DNA from: Clostridium felsineum DSM 794
GTDB taxonomy: Bacteria; Bacillota; Clostridia; Clostridiales; Clostridiaceae
DNA length: 64,000 bases
NCBI RefSeq assembly: GCF_002006355.2
Contig: NZ_CP096981.1
Coordinates: forward strand, 273,218-337,217
Reading direction: 5' to 3'
Numbering within the stretch: the stretch's first letter is position 1; each line of letters begins with the position of its first letter. Position numbers and translations under genes: made by a program. Below the pieces are notes generated by a model. The model did no database searches. It was not told where the DNA came from and saw only the letters and a program-made list of their open reading frames with translations. This document shows, in pieces, positions 26,347 through 34,026 of this stretch.

Positions 26347-26505
26347 TTATTTTTTTATGCTTGAACTGTTTATGGTATTTGTGAGACTATTTATAGAAGT
26401 GGTGAGGGCTTCAATTTTGCCTTCTATTCTAACTAAAAGATAAATAGATACGGCTATGGGAAAGCCAACGTTGCCTATAAGACTTACTATATCAGAAGAG
26501 TTCAT
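26347..26505 (-). CDS. YvrJ-family small membrane protein
   Basis: 52 residues: short N-terminus, one hydrophobic helix (about 6-25, IVSLIGNVGFPIAVSIYLL), then an amphipathic tail (EGKIEALTTSINSLTNTIN) typical of YvrJ. GGAGGTG precedes the ATG at 26505. In Bacillus subtilis yvrJ lies by the sigO-rsoA sigma genes, and in Clostridia it sits with DUF1659 and DUF2922; both associations are seen here. Function unknown; the topology resembles holin-like or scaffold peptides. Confidence 0.8.
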   Translation of the reverse strand: MNSSDIVSLIGNVGFPIAVSIYLLVRIEGKIEALTTSINSLTNTINSSSIKK

Positions 26506-26565
26506 AACATCACCTCCAGAAAATATACATAGGGAAACTAAAAATAAAATAGCTTCCCTATAGTT

Positions 26566-26594
26566 CTATTATTCAGGAGTTTAAAAAAGTGTAC
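26566..26594 (-). promoter_or_regulatory. putative alternative-sigma promoter (copy 2)
   Basis: On the minus strand, GTACAC, 14 nt beginning TTTTTT, then GAATAATAG, ending about 61 nt before the YvrJ start. Matches copy 1 in both boxes and in spacing. Confidence 0.72.
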
Positions 26595-26596
26595 CC

Positions 26597-27439
26597 TTAG
26601 TTTATTAAATTATATTTTTTAAAGCTGTTATAGATTCCATTATTATCATGAGTATCTGTAATGTCATCTGCAACATTTTTTAAATTCTCATTAGCATTGC
26701 CCATAGCCACACCGACTTGTACAAACTTTAACATTTCAATATCATTAGAACCATCGCCATAAGCCAGGGTATCTTCTTTATCTATATTGATATGGTTTAG
26801 TAAATTTTCAATAGCTAGGGCTTTGTGAATACCTGGAATTGATAACTCACCGCTATTTTCTCCAAAGGCTGGAACAGTGCAGTGTATTACATTGAACTTA
26901 TCTTTAAATTCCTCTTTTATAACCTCAATAGATATAGAGGAATTTAAAAAGGATATTTTATTTATATCATCACGTATTAGGTTTTCGCCTTCAATTAAAG
27001 TATTTATAAAGGGAAGCATGCCTTCCTCTAACTCTTTTTTTGTTCTATCATCTAAATCTGGAGAGTTAAAAATAATACTATTTAAATGCTTTTTACAATT
27101 CTTACTTGCAAATAGTCCACCGTTTGATTCTAAATAAAAGTCAATATTATTATCATCGAAATATTTAACCAAATGCTTAACATCCTCAGGCATAACTTTT
27201 TTATGCATAAGTACTTTATTTTCAAATTCAATATATCCACCGGCAGCAGCTATAATTCCGTCAAAACCTATATCCATAATGTGATCAAATAATTCTGCTT
27301 TAGAACGGCCTGTACATAAAAACACATAGTGTCCATTTTTTCTTGCATTTTTTATAGCAAGTGAAGCTGATTTTGGTACAATTCCATTATCGTTTACGAG
27401 GGTACCATCTACATCTAAAAATATTACTTTTCTCTTCAT
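26597..27439 (-). CDS. HAD-superfamily Cof-type sugar-phosphate phosphatase
   Basis: 280 residues. Motif I is FLDVDGTLV (Asp9 nucleophile, Asp11 acid), the cap domain is type IIB, and motif IV is YGDGSNDIEML near residue 225. This is the standard Cof/YidA layout, acting on phosphorylated sugars or flavin nucleotides in the cytoplasm; the substrate is not predictable. An AGGAGG site lies before the ATG. It is 19 nt downstream of the recombinase gene, so the two are co-transcribed, an odd pairing. Confidence 0.88.
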   Translation of the reverse strand: MKRKVIFLDVDGTLVNDNGIVPKSASLAIKNARKNGHYVFLCTGRSKAELFDHIMDIGFDGIIAAAGGYIEFENKVLMHKKVMPEDVKHLVKYFDDNNIDFYLESNGGLFASKNCKKHLNSIIFNSPDLDDRTKKELEEGMLPFINTLIEGENLIRDDINKISFLNSSISIEVIKEEFKDKFNVIHCTVPAFGENSGELSIPGIHKALAIENLLNHINIDKEDTLAYGDGSNDIEMLKFVQVGVAMGNANENLKNVADDITDTHDNNGIYNSFKKYNLIN

Positions 27440-27458
27440 TTGTTATTCCTCCTAGTAT

Positions 27459-28037
27459 TTAGAGTTCTACAAGTCTGTACACATCATCAATATCATCCTG
27501 AGATATGCCTAGATATAATTTGGTTATACTTTGGTTTGAGTGATTAAAAAGCTCCATTAAAATAGGTATAGGAACGCCCTTTTTCCAGGAGTGATAGCCA
27601 AAGGTTTTTCTTAAACTATGACAACCTATTCTTTCTTTTATACCAACACTAGTACAAGAATTTTTTATTATTTTAATTGCCATAAATCTTGTAATTGGTT
27701 TATTGTGGCCTTCACGGCTTTTAAATACAAAATCGGAGCCAAGTACAGCTTTTGATTCATTCTTTAACTTTTTTAGAGCAAGCTTAGCATTATTATTTAG
27801 AAGAAATTTTTTCTCTTTTCCTGTCTTTTTTTCAACTATATAAACATGAGACTTAAAACTGTCCTCATAAAAGTCAAATACATCCTTCCAGGTTAAATTT
27901 AAAATATCTGAAATTCTAAGTGCAGTATTTAAGCCGAAAGCTACAAGAGCATAGTTTCTTATGTTTCCTGCACCTAAAAGGTAATTTTTTAAATCTCTTA
28001 TTTTTTTTTCGGATCTTATAGGTTCAACTCTGTTCAT
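27459..28037 (-). CDS. short tyrosine recombinase (plasmid-type)
   Basis: About 192 residues, almost only a catalytic domain. Conserved residues are visible: Arg41 in ALRISDIL, His140 and Arg143 in HSLRKTFG, His166 in FNHSNQS and Tyr175 in KLYLGI. The N-terminal core-binding domain is minimal, as in small plasmid and phage Xer-like proteins. An ATG three codons upstream is in frame but close to the AAAGGATG site, so 28037 is preferred. A likely role is resolution of plasmid multimers, or integration/excision of a nearby segment. No recombination site was identified with confidence. Confidence 0.85.
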   Translation of the reverse strand: MNRVEPIRSEKKIRDLKNYLLGAGNIRNYALVAFGLNTALRISDILNLTWKDVFDFYEDSFKSHVYIVEKKTGKEKKFLLNNNAKLALKKLKNESKAVLGSDFVFKSREGHNKPITRFMAIKIIKNSCTSVGIKERIGCHSLRKTFGYHSWKKGVPIPILMELFNHSNQSITKLYLGISQDDIDDVYRLVEL

Positions 28038-28118
28038 TGTTATCATCCTTTTGCATAAAGATTGAGATTTTATATAAATATTATAACCTATAAAGCTTTT
28101 AGTTAAAATAAAAAAATA

Positions 28119-28153
28119 CAGCCTGTACCTTAATAAAAATAAGGTACAGGCTG
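28119..28153 (-). terminator. terminator of the TPR gene
   Basis: A perfect 14-bp stem CAGCCTGTACCTTA against 28140-28153, followed on the minus strand by T7. Confidence 0.92.
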
Positions 28154-28156
28154 CAA

Positions 28157-29125
28157 TTATACTAAAAATTTACCATTTAAAATATGCTTATCGTCAATTT
28201 CAATATCAAGGTCTTTAAACTTAATGGTTTTAGTTTTAGCCATAATAGCTTTATATTCATCTTTATCTTTTACTTTTTCATAGACTTCATCATCAAAGTT
28301 TTCACCGTTAGTTATAAAGTTTATCTTTCCTAAGAATATATTTAGATTTTTGTAAAAGCCTTCGTAATCATCTTCTGCTAGATTTACCTCGGCAAGATTT
28401 TTATAGCCATCAAAGTTATTTTTGTTAAGGTCTATTGCTTTAGTAGCAAATTCTTTAGCCTTTTTAATATCTCCAGTTTTCCTTCTTAAATAGGAAAGAT
28501 ATATATAAGTTGAAGGTTTTTCTGGCTCTGCATCTAAAGCCTTATTAAGATATTCCTCAGCTTTTTCGTAGTTTCCGAGTTTTGCGTATGTAATTCCTAG
28601 GCTCCTATAAACAGAGTTTGTACTACCTAGTTCTAAAGATTTATTAAAGGTTTCAATAGCTTTATTATAATCATTAGTTAAGTAGTAAAACCAACCTAAA
28701 TTTTCATAAGTTAAATTAGAATTTGGTTGAAGTTCAACAGCTCTTAAAAAATACTTTAAAGCGCGTTCAGGTTCGTAAAGAATATGATAACTAAGAGCAA
28801 AACTATAAATATCATTTATTGTTTTAGGTCGTAATCTTAGAGATATTAATAAATCTTCTAGAGAAAGCTTAAATTCTCTTGAGTAGAAATAAATTCTTTC
28901 ACGAGTAAGATATGCATTTGCCTTAACGTTTTTCACAGGACTTTTAACTAGCTTTGCTAGAATGGCTAAAGCTTCATCCTTTTTACCTTTATTAAAATAG
29001 GCTACAGCTTTATTAAGAGATTTTATTTGAAAATACGTTAGGATGATAAAGATTGGTAGTATTATACATATGGCAATTGGTATAATATACATAAAAATAT
29101 TAGCTAAATTCATATTTTGTTTCAA
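28157..29125 (-). CDS. membrane-anchored TPR protein
   Basis: 322 residues. One N-terminal transmembrane helix (about 10-30, with a short N-terminus outside) is followed by six to seven tetratricopeptide repeats (about 35-250; e.g. ALKYFLRAVELQPNSNLTYE, YNKAIETFNKSLELG, EKAEEYLNKALDAEPEKPST), then a 60-residue charged tail. TPR arrays mediate protein-protein contacts; partners are not evident. The preceding lipoprotein gene has its own terminator, so this is a separate unit. Confidence 0.8.
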   Translation of the reverse strand: MKQNMNLANIFMYIIPIAICIILPIFIILTYFQIKSLNKAVAYFNKGKKDEALAILAKLVKSPVKNVKANAYLTRERIYFYSREFKLSLEDLLISLRLRPKTINDIYSFALSYHILYEPERALKYFLRAVELQPNSNLTYENLGWFYYLTNDYNKAIETFNKSLELGSTNSVYRSLGITYAKLGNYEKAEEYLNKALDAEPEKPSTYIYLSYLRRKTGDIKKAKEFATKAIDLNKNNFDGYKNLAEVNLAEDDYEGFYKNLNIFLGKINFITNGENFDDEVYEKVKDKDEYKAIMAKTKTIKFKDLDIEIDDKHILNGKFLV

Positions 29126-29219
29126 CTCTTTTCTTTTAATAATTCACGTAAACAAATAATACCACATATAGAGAAATTTATCGAGTGAAATATAAAATCT
29201 TTTTTATAGGACAAAAATA

Positions 29220-29250
29220 AAAAAATGAGTGAATAAATCACCCATTTTTT
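29220..29250 (-). terminator. terminator of the lipoprotein gene
   Basis: A 13-bp stem (AAAAAATGAGTGA against TCACCCATTTTTT, one G-U) right after the stop. Confidence 0.8.
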
Positions 29251-29251
29251 C

Positions 29252-30163
29252 TTAATCCTCACTTTTGGTAAACTTTCCGGTGAGGTTAACACCAATACCA
29301 CCGTAATTTTGTATTTCACTATTTGCAGTTACAATTACAGTACTGCCTTCTATATTAAAAGTCATTTTTAAAAGCTTATCATTACTTATGTACTCAGCCT
29401 TTTTCTTTGAAGCATCAGTAAATAAGGCTTTTCCGGAAACGCTTCCTATATTAATACCTACGTTTGAAGAGTGCCTTGAGTCTATTGCAAATTGAAAACC
29501 CTTAAGATCTCTATTAAAAATAACTAGATTTGCGGCTTCAGCTTCACCATTTACTACATTTTTATAGTAACCTTGAATTGAAGTGTTATGTCTAATAGGT
29601 TTTCCATTGGTTAAAGAAAAGGAATATTCCTTGACCTTAAAGGGATAAATTTTTGAAGATTTTGCAGAAATCCATCCTCCAGATATTTTGTTGTTGTAGG
29701 CAAAACCTTTGAAATATGCGTTTATGTTTTCGTCTTTATCGTATTCTATTAGTTCAAAAAGCCCACCTTTATATAAGGTTCCAATTATATTTATATCCTG
29801 TTTTACTTTATCATAAGAGTAAGTACCACTAAAAGAAGCTAGCTTCTCTATGCCTGTTGAAGAATACTTAGAATGATCCACTGCAATTATTGTGTCTCCA
29901 TATTTGTCGGCATTTTTATCATAATCAGGGAAGGAAACTTTATCATCTCTTTTTAGCTTCATATGAATATTGGAGTCATTAACTGAACCTTCTAAGTTTA
30001 TTTCATAATCATTTTTTAAAGAATCCACAAGAGTTTTAGCTGCTAGTCCTATGGGTTTTGATTTACAGGCTTTTGCATTGTTATGTACTGAAGTTTTAAG
30101 ACTACAACCGTATGAGACAGTACTTATTAGTATTAAAAAGCCTGCCATTAATTTTTTATACAT
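29252..30163 (-). CDS. lipoprotein of unknown function
   Basis: 303 residues with a lipoprotein signal: hydrophobic core (7-16) and lipobox VSYG-Cys20. The mature part is predicted mainly beta, with many short hydrophobic strands and Lys/Asn turns, and ends in IGVNLTGKFTKSED. No catalytic motif seen. It is probably anchored to the outer face of the membrane. The dispersed palindrome (30213-30326) is in its upstream region. Confidence 0.75.
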   Translation of the reverse strand: MYKKLMAGFLILISTVSYGCSLKTSVHNNAKACKSKPIGLAAKTLVDSLKNDYEINLEGSVNDSNIHMKLKRDDKVSFPDYDKNADKYGDTIIAVDHSKYSSTGIEKLASFSGTYSYDKVKQDINIIGTLYKGGLFELIEYDKDENINAYFKGFAYNNKISGGWISAKSSKIYPFKVKEYSFSLTNGKPIRHNTSIQGYYKNVVNGEAEAANLVIFNRDLKGFQFAIDSRHSSNVGINIGSVSGKALFTDASKKKAEYISNDKLLKMTFNIEGSTVIVTANSEIQNYGGIGVNLTGKFTKSED

Positions 30164-30212
30164 TATAAACTACCTACCTTATTTAGATTTTGAACTTTGT
30201 ATTATATCTTAC

Positions 30213-30326
30213 TATATATAACGCACTAAAATTCTTACATTGTGAATTATAAAATATTCCTGCTAAATAAGTTCCACCACAGAATTTTTTATGAGTCAGA
30301 ATGTAATAGAATTTATGCGTTATATA
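30213..30326. repeat. dispersed imperfect palindrome, long copy
   Basis: Left arm ATATAACGCACTAAAATTCT (about 30215-30241) and right arm AATGTAATAGAATTTATGCG with GTTATATA (30300-30326) flank a 58-nt centre containing GCTAAATAAGTTCCACC. The arms match the copy at 17.8 kb, whose centre is only about 9 nt. Confidence 0.82.
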
Positions 30327-30415
30327 GAATATTATTTGAAATAGAAATAATATTTATACTTTTACAAAAAACATATATAAATAGGAAGAAACTCCGTTAT
30401 ATTAAAAAAATAAGG

Positions 30416-31084
30416 CTAAATTGCAGCCTTATTTCTAATTTTTGTTATTAATTTATACAGCCAATAGATAATTAGGATGGTTATTATTATATAAGGGTTT
30501 ATAGAAAATACAATATAGCGTTTTAGGCTATATTGTAAAAAGCCTAGGGCGAATATAAATATATATAGTACAATGAAAAGTAAAACATAAGATTTTTTAG
30601 AAGGTGTTTTGAAGCTAGTTTTTCCAATATATTTTAAAATTACAAAACATGAAATAAGAATTAAAGTAGCATTTAGAAAAAATGAAATTCCTAGATCATA
30701 ACTAATTATCTTTTTATATTTTATTAATTTTGGTAAGTAGTCGAATGCAAAGTTTATGGTTAAAAGTATGAATAAACCATTCATAACTATATATAAAACA
30801 TCTTTTAGGTTTTCTACATGGAATCTGTTATCTAGAGCAGCAGCTATAATTGAATCACAGTAAGCTTTATAATCCGAACCTATAATGTCGTCAATAGATT
30901 TTCCTTCTTTTTCATATCTTAAAAACATTTCAAGGAGATCAGATATGATTTCTTCTATTTTTGTTGAGGGAAGAGAACTAACTCGAATATAACATACAAT
31001 GTCTCCGTAAATTTTATTATTATATTCATTTAATTTTTTACTGTTTTGATAATTTTCTCGTATCATCTTATCTACTTCATTCAT
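30416..31084 (-). CDS. DUF1700/HAAS-like membrane protein paired with PadR
   Basis: About 222 residues. The N-terminal 90 residues are soluble and helical (IEEIISDLLEMFLRYEKEGKS is reminiscent of the HAAS/DUF1700-DUF1048 type that pairs with PadR regulators). Four membrane helices follow (about 97-120, 130-152, 160-185, 195-215). The start ATG at 31084 overlaps the PadR stop by 8 nt with GAGGTG upstream, so the two are translationally coupled. Probably a membrane stress or signalling protein controlled by PadR. Family call is tentative. Confidence 0.7.
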   Translation of the reverse strand: MNEVDKMIRENYQNSKKLNEYNNKIYGDIVCYIRVSSLPSTKIEEIISDLLEMFLRYEKEGKSIDDIIGSDYKAYCDSIIAAALDNRFHVENLKDVLYIVMNGLFILLTINFAFDYLPKLIKYKKIISYDLGISFFLNATLILISCFVILKYIGKTSFKTPSKKSYVLLFIVLYIFIFALGFLQYSLKRYIVFSINPYIIITILIIYWLYKLITKIRNKAAI

Positions 31085-31421
31085 TTTTAAACACCTCATA
31101 ATCTGAAAATATTTTATCTATGCTATCCTTAAGGTTTAACCAATTTTCATAAAAATCTTTTAGTTCGGTTTTTCCTTTAGGGGATAAGGTATAGTATTTT
31201 CTTTTAGGACCATAGGGAGATTGCTTTTTTACAGAATTCAAAAGTTCTGATTTTTCAAGTCTTAAAAGAAGTGGATAAATAGTTCCTTCACTTACATCAG
31301 TTAGTCCAAAATTTTTTAATTTTTCAGTAATTTCATAGCCATAAACTTCTTCGTTATCATTAATTATTTTTAAAATGCAGCCTTCTAAAGTACCTTTTAA
31401 AAATTGGGATTTATCGTTCAA
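31077..31421 (-). CDS. PadR-family transcriptional regulator
   Basis: 114 residues with the PadR winged helix: FLKGTLEGCILKIINDNEEVYGYEI, EGTIYPLLLRLEKSELL and YYTLSPKGKTELKDF, then a short dimerisation helix. The start is uncertain. A GTG at 31430 is part of the GAGGTG ribosome site, so TTG at 31421 (6-nt spacing) is preferred. A perfect 20-bp inverted repeat directly upstream is the likely autoregulatory operator. It is the first gene of a two-gene operon with the membrane protein. Confidence 0.88.
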   Translation of the reverse strand: MNDKSQFLKGTLEGCILKIINDNEEVYGYEITEKLKNFGLTDVSEGTIYPLLLRLEKSELLNSVKKQSPYGPKRKYYTLSPKGKTELKDFYENWLNLKDSIDKIFSDYEVFKNE

Positions 31422-31430
31422 TATAATCAC

Positions 31431-31485
31431 CTCGCTATTATGTTATACAAGTTAGCTTGACTATATTGTATAACATAATAGCGAG
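31431..31485. promoter_or_regulatory. PadR operator, perfect 20-bp inverted repeat
   Basis: CTCGCTATTATGTTATACAA (31431-31450) and its exact complement (31466-31485) are separated by 15 nt. It reaches into the leader of padR, as expected for autorepression. Confidence 0.8.
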
Positions 31486-31749
31486 CTTGTAAATACTTAA
31501 ATAATTGTAAGTAAAATTTTCAATATAAAATAAATTAATAATATTTTTAATAATCATAAATATAAGAAAACTTTAATTTTAATTTGTATACATTTTTTAC
31601 AGTTTATTCAATAAAACATAAGCTTTGAAATAAATTCAACTAAAAAGCTATATTTAAATATTATGTGTAATTAAAAAAATGAAAACATAGCAGTTCGGAT
31701 ATAAAAATAGAGCTAAGCCCTTATTTTATGGGAAATGAGCTCATTTTAG

Positions 31750-31783
31750 TGAGTTACACAAAATGTAGATTGTGTGTAACTCA
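31750..31783. terminator. isolated hairpin
   Basis: TGAGTTACACA and its complement, 11 bp with a 12-nt loop. No gene ends nearby; it may belong to a small RNA or an attenuator for the gene at 31889. Confidence 0.4.
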
Positions 31784-31888
31784 TTAATTATACTTTTTTA
31801 TTTGGGTATTTTAGGGTATAATAGTATAAAAATAAATTTGTTTAAAATTATTCAAATAAATTAGGTAATTTTAACGGGGAAGTTATAT

Positions 31889-32320
31889 ATGAAAGTAAAA
31901 TCAAAATTATGGAAGCAAATTATTAAGAGTGAACTAGTAAGTATAATTTTTGCTATTGTAAGTAGGTTATATATAGCATTAATTTTAAATTATGTTTATT
32001 TAACAGGTAATTACAAAACAGTAGCTATAACTATTACTGTTTTTGCAGTTTTTTGTATAATAACAAGTATTATGTTTTTAAGTGAACATATGATTAATAT
32101 TGTTATTATAGCTTTATCATATTTTATTTATTGTAAGATATTCCTATCTATAATATTAGTTCATAGAGGAAGCTCCAATGATTATGGTTTTGGAATTTTA
32201 GGATTAACCTTAGAAGTATTTTTAGGAGGGTTTAATTATATTATTGTAGTAGTAGCTAGTGTGATTGCTGTTGGAGTTCACAAGATTAAAAGTTTTGACT
32301 TAGAGAAAAGAGACTATTAG
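31889..32320 (+). CDS. four-helix membrane protein of unknown function
   Basis: 143 residues with four hydrophobic helices (about 18-38, 43-65, 68-92, 110-130), basic N-terminus and charged C-terminus. GGGGAAG lies about 9 nt before the ATG. No motif recognised. It ends in a strong bidirectional terminator shared with the convergent GtrA gene. Confidence 0.62.
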   Translation: MKVKSKLWKQIIKSELVSIIFAIVSRLYIALILNYVYLTGNYKTVAITITVFAVFCIITSIMFLSEHMINIVIIALSYFIYCKIFLSIILVHRGSSNDYGFGILGLTLEVFLGGFNYIIVVVASVIAVGVHKIKSFDLEKRDY

Positions 32321-32369
32321 AAATAGCTTATTCATATAATTTTTACGCGATTATATGAATAAGCTATTT
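32321..32369. terminator. bidirectional terminator
   Basis: A perfect 20-bp stem (32321-32340 against 32350-32369) flanked by A and T runs. Confidence 0.92.
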
Positions 32370-32370
32370 T

Positions 32371-32844
32371 TTACATGGAGTGAGTTTTTTTGTATGCCCA
32401 ATATTTATTTATAACATAGTTTAAGGGTATAGTAATAATCAAGTTAATAATTGGACCAATATATTGTGATATATGTAGAACGTTAACCCATAATATTAGT
32501 AAAGCTCCATTCAATAATATACCTGTAGAAGCATAAGCAATAAATGTTTTAATAAATGTTTTTAAGGTATTTCTATTTTCATCTTTCTCTAAGGTAAAAA
32601 CATATTTGTTATTCCAGTAATATGAATTCAATACACCAACAATAAAACCAATTAAATTTGCTATTTGAGAAACAAGTAATTTACTAAACTCATTTGTTAT
32701 ATTTGACAAATGAGGAGCAAGGTAGAGATTACATAAAAATATAACTAAATAAGTTACAAGTGTAGAAATGACAGTGTTTGAAAACCCTACTAATCCGAAT
32801 TTTAAAAATTGGTAAGAGTTTTTTATATTAAATTTTATATTCAA
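32371..32844 (-). CDS. GtrA-family membrane protein
   Basis: 157 residues with four transmembrane helices and the GtrA pattern FLKFGLVGFSNTVIS at the start, NYYWNNKYVF-type motif in the middle (NSYYWNNKYVF) and NYVINKYWAYK at the end. GtrA proteins assist transfer of lipid-linked sugars in surface polysaccharide decoration. TTG start with AGGGGAA. No glycosyltransferase is adjacent, so the substrate is unknown. Confidence 0.85.
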   Translation of the reverse strand: MNIKFNIKNSYQFLKFGLVGFSNTVISTLVTYLVIFLCNLYLAPHLSNITNEFSKLLVSQIANLIGFIVGVLNSYYWNNKYVFTLEKDENRNTLKTFIKTFIAYASTGILLNGALLILWVNVLHISQYIGPIINLIITIPLNYVINKYWAYKKTHSM

Positions 32845-32963
32845 TTAAATATTCCCCTTTGTATAAGTTTATTGTATTGCTAATTGGATATTTTAAATAT
32901 AATTGTAATTATATAATATCATATATTATTTAGCAAATAAGTGATTTACAGCATGGAATTTCT

Positions 32964-33930
32964 TCAAGCTGCAATATTAAATTCTTTCTTATAGGTAAAT
33001 TTAAATGTAGAAATACCAGCTAGTGTCATAATAATTCCAGAGAAAAAAACTATAGAACTAACCATAATATGAGAGCATAGGAGACCACCAAAAAAGTAGC
33101 CTAGGAGTATGGTGAAGGAGGCTAGCATACTAAATATACTGCTTATTCTACCCATAAACTCATTTGGAACGATTAATTGCATTATTAAACTTAAATTTAT
33201 ATTAGTCATAGAGGTGGAAAAGCCTAGCATAAATAGGGATATAAAAGCAAAGATTAGACTTTTACTTAAACCTAAGGTTATAACAAAAATTCCTTCAAGA
33301 GATACCCATAGGGTAAGTTTTAAGTAGACATTGTCTTTTTTATTCATAAAAGGAAATATAATTGAAGCTAGTATAGCACCAACAGCTGGAAGAGCCATAA
33401 GCAGTCCATATCCAGAGCTTCCCATATTAAATATTTTTGAAGAATATATTGGAATATATATATCTAAGGGAGCAGAAAAGAAGTTGTCTATACAGCCAGC
33501 TATAAGCATAAAGTAAAAAACAATTTTGATTTTTTTACAATATTGAAAGCCTTCTTTTACTTTTATTAATAAATTAAGCTTTTCTTGTAAGGTATTTTTA
33601 TTAATAATTGAGGGCAGAAGTATAAAGCTTTCACATAGGGCAGAAAAGAGAAAGGAAAGACTGTTCATTATAAATAAAGGTTTTACTCCTAGTAAAGCTA
33701 TTAAAACTCCTGCAAAGGCTGGATCTATTATACCATAAAGAGAAGTTGTCACCCTATTCATAGAGTTTGCTAAGGGTAAGTCTTTTTTTTCTACAAAAGT
33801 TGGAATTAAGGATATCATTGAAGGTGAGAAAAAAGCACCTACGGAGGATACCAAAAAAGAGACAGCATAAATAGTATATATGTTAAGCTTAGAGTTTAGT
33901 GAGGTTATAAAAATTATAAATATAAGTACC
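32964..33930 (-). pseudogene. MFS transporter lacking its N-terminal third
   Basis: The frame encodes about eight transmembrane helices of an MFS_3-like exporter (e.g. AGVLIALLGVKPLFIMNSLSF, GYGLLMALPAVGAILAS). Reading continues in frame upstream of the TTG at 33854 (ITSLNSKLNIYTIYAVSFL) to an in-frame stop near 33950, but the first two or three helices and the A-motif loop are missing. Full members have about 400 residues; about 310-320 codons remain. A probable ArsR operator lies just upstream (33979-33994), so the gene seems to have lost its 5' part between promoter and codon about 80. Probably non-functional. Confidence 0.72.
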
Positions 33931-33978
33931 GCACTTAGTATATTGCACCTTTCGATAGTAATCTAACCTTAATTCAAA

Positions 33979-33994
33979 TTCGATATACATCGAA
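33979..33994. promoter_or_regulatory. ArsR-type operator before the MFS gene
   Basis: TTCGAT-ATAC-ATCGAA: 6-bp arms and 4-bp spacer. The same design (TTTGAT-ATCT-ATCGAA) lies before the ArsR gene at 35117-35132. Confidence 0.72.
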
Positions 33995-34026
33995 CCAACA
34001 TGGTAAAAAAATTACCGAGGAATGCT

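Larger units (their letters stand above)
31422..31888. other. intergenic region with PadR operator and an isolated hairpin
   Basis: The left part holds the PadR operator. The middle is AT-rich with no frame. A perfect 11-bp hairpin (31750-31760 against 31773-31783) stands about 100 nt before the 143-residue membrane-protein gene. Confidence 0.55.

Noticed and set aside
26347..26505. YvrJ gene as evidence of a prophage
   Set aside because: No capsid, tail or lysis genes are nearby; the sigma factor and DUF1659/DUF2922 context explains it better.
30242..30451. 69-codon plus-strand reading frame
   Set aside because: It begins inside the palindromic element at 30.2 kb, lacks a ribosome site and runs into the opposite gene.
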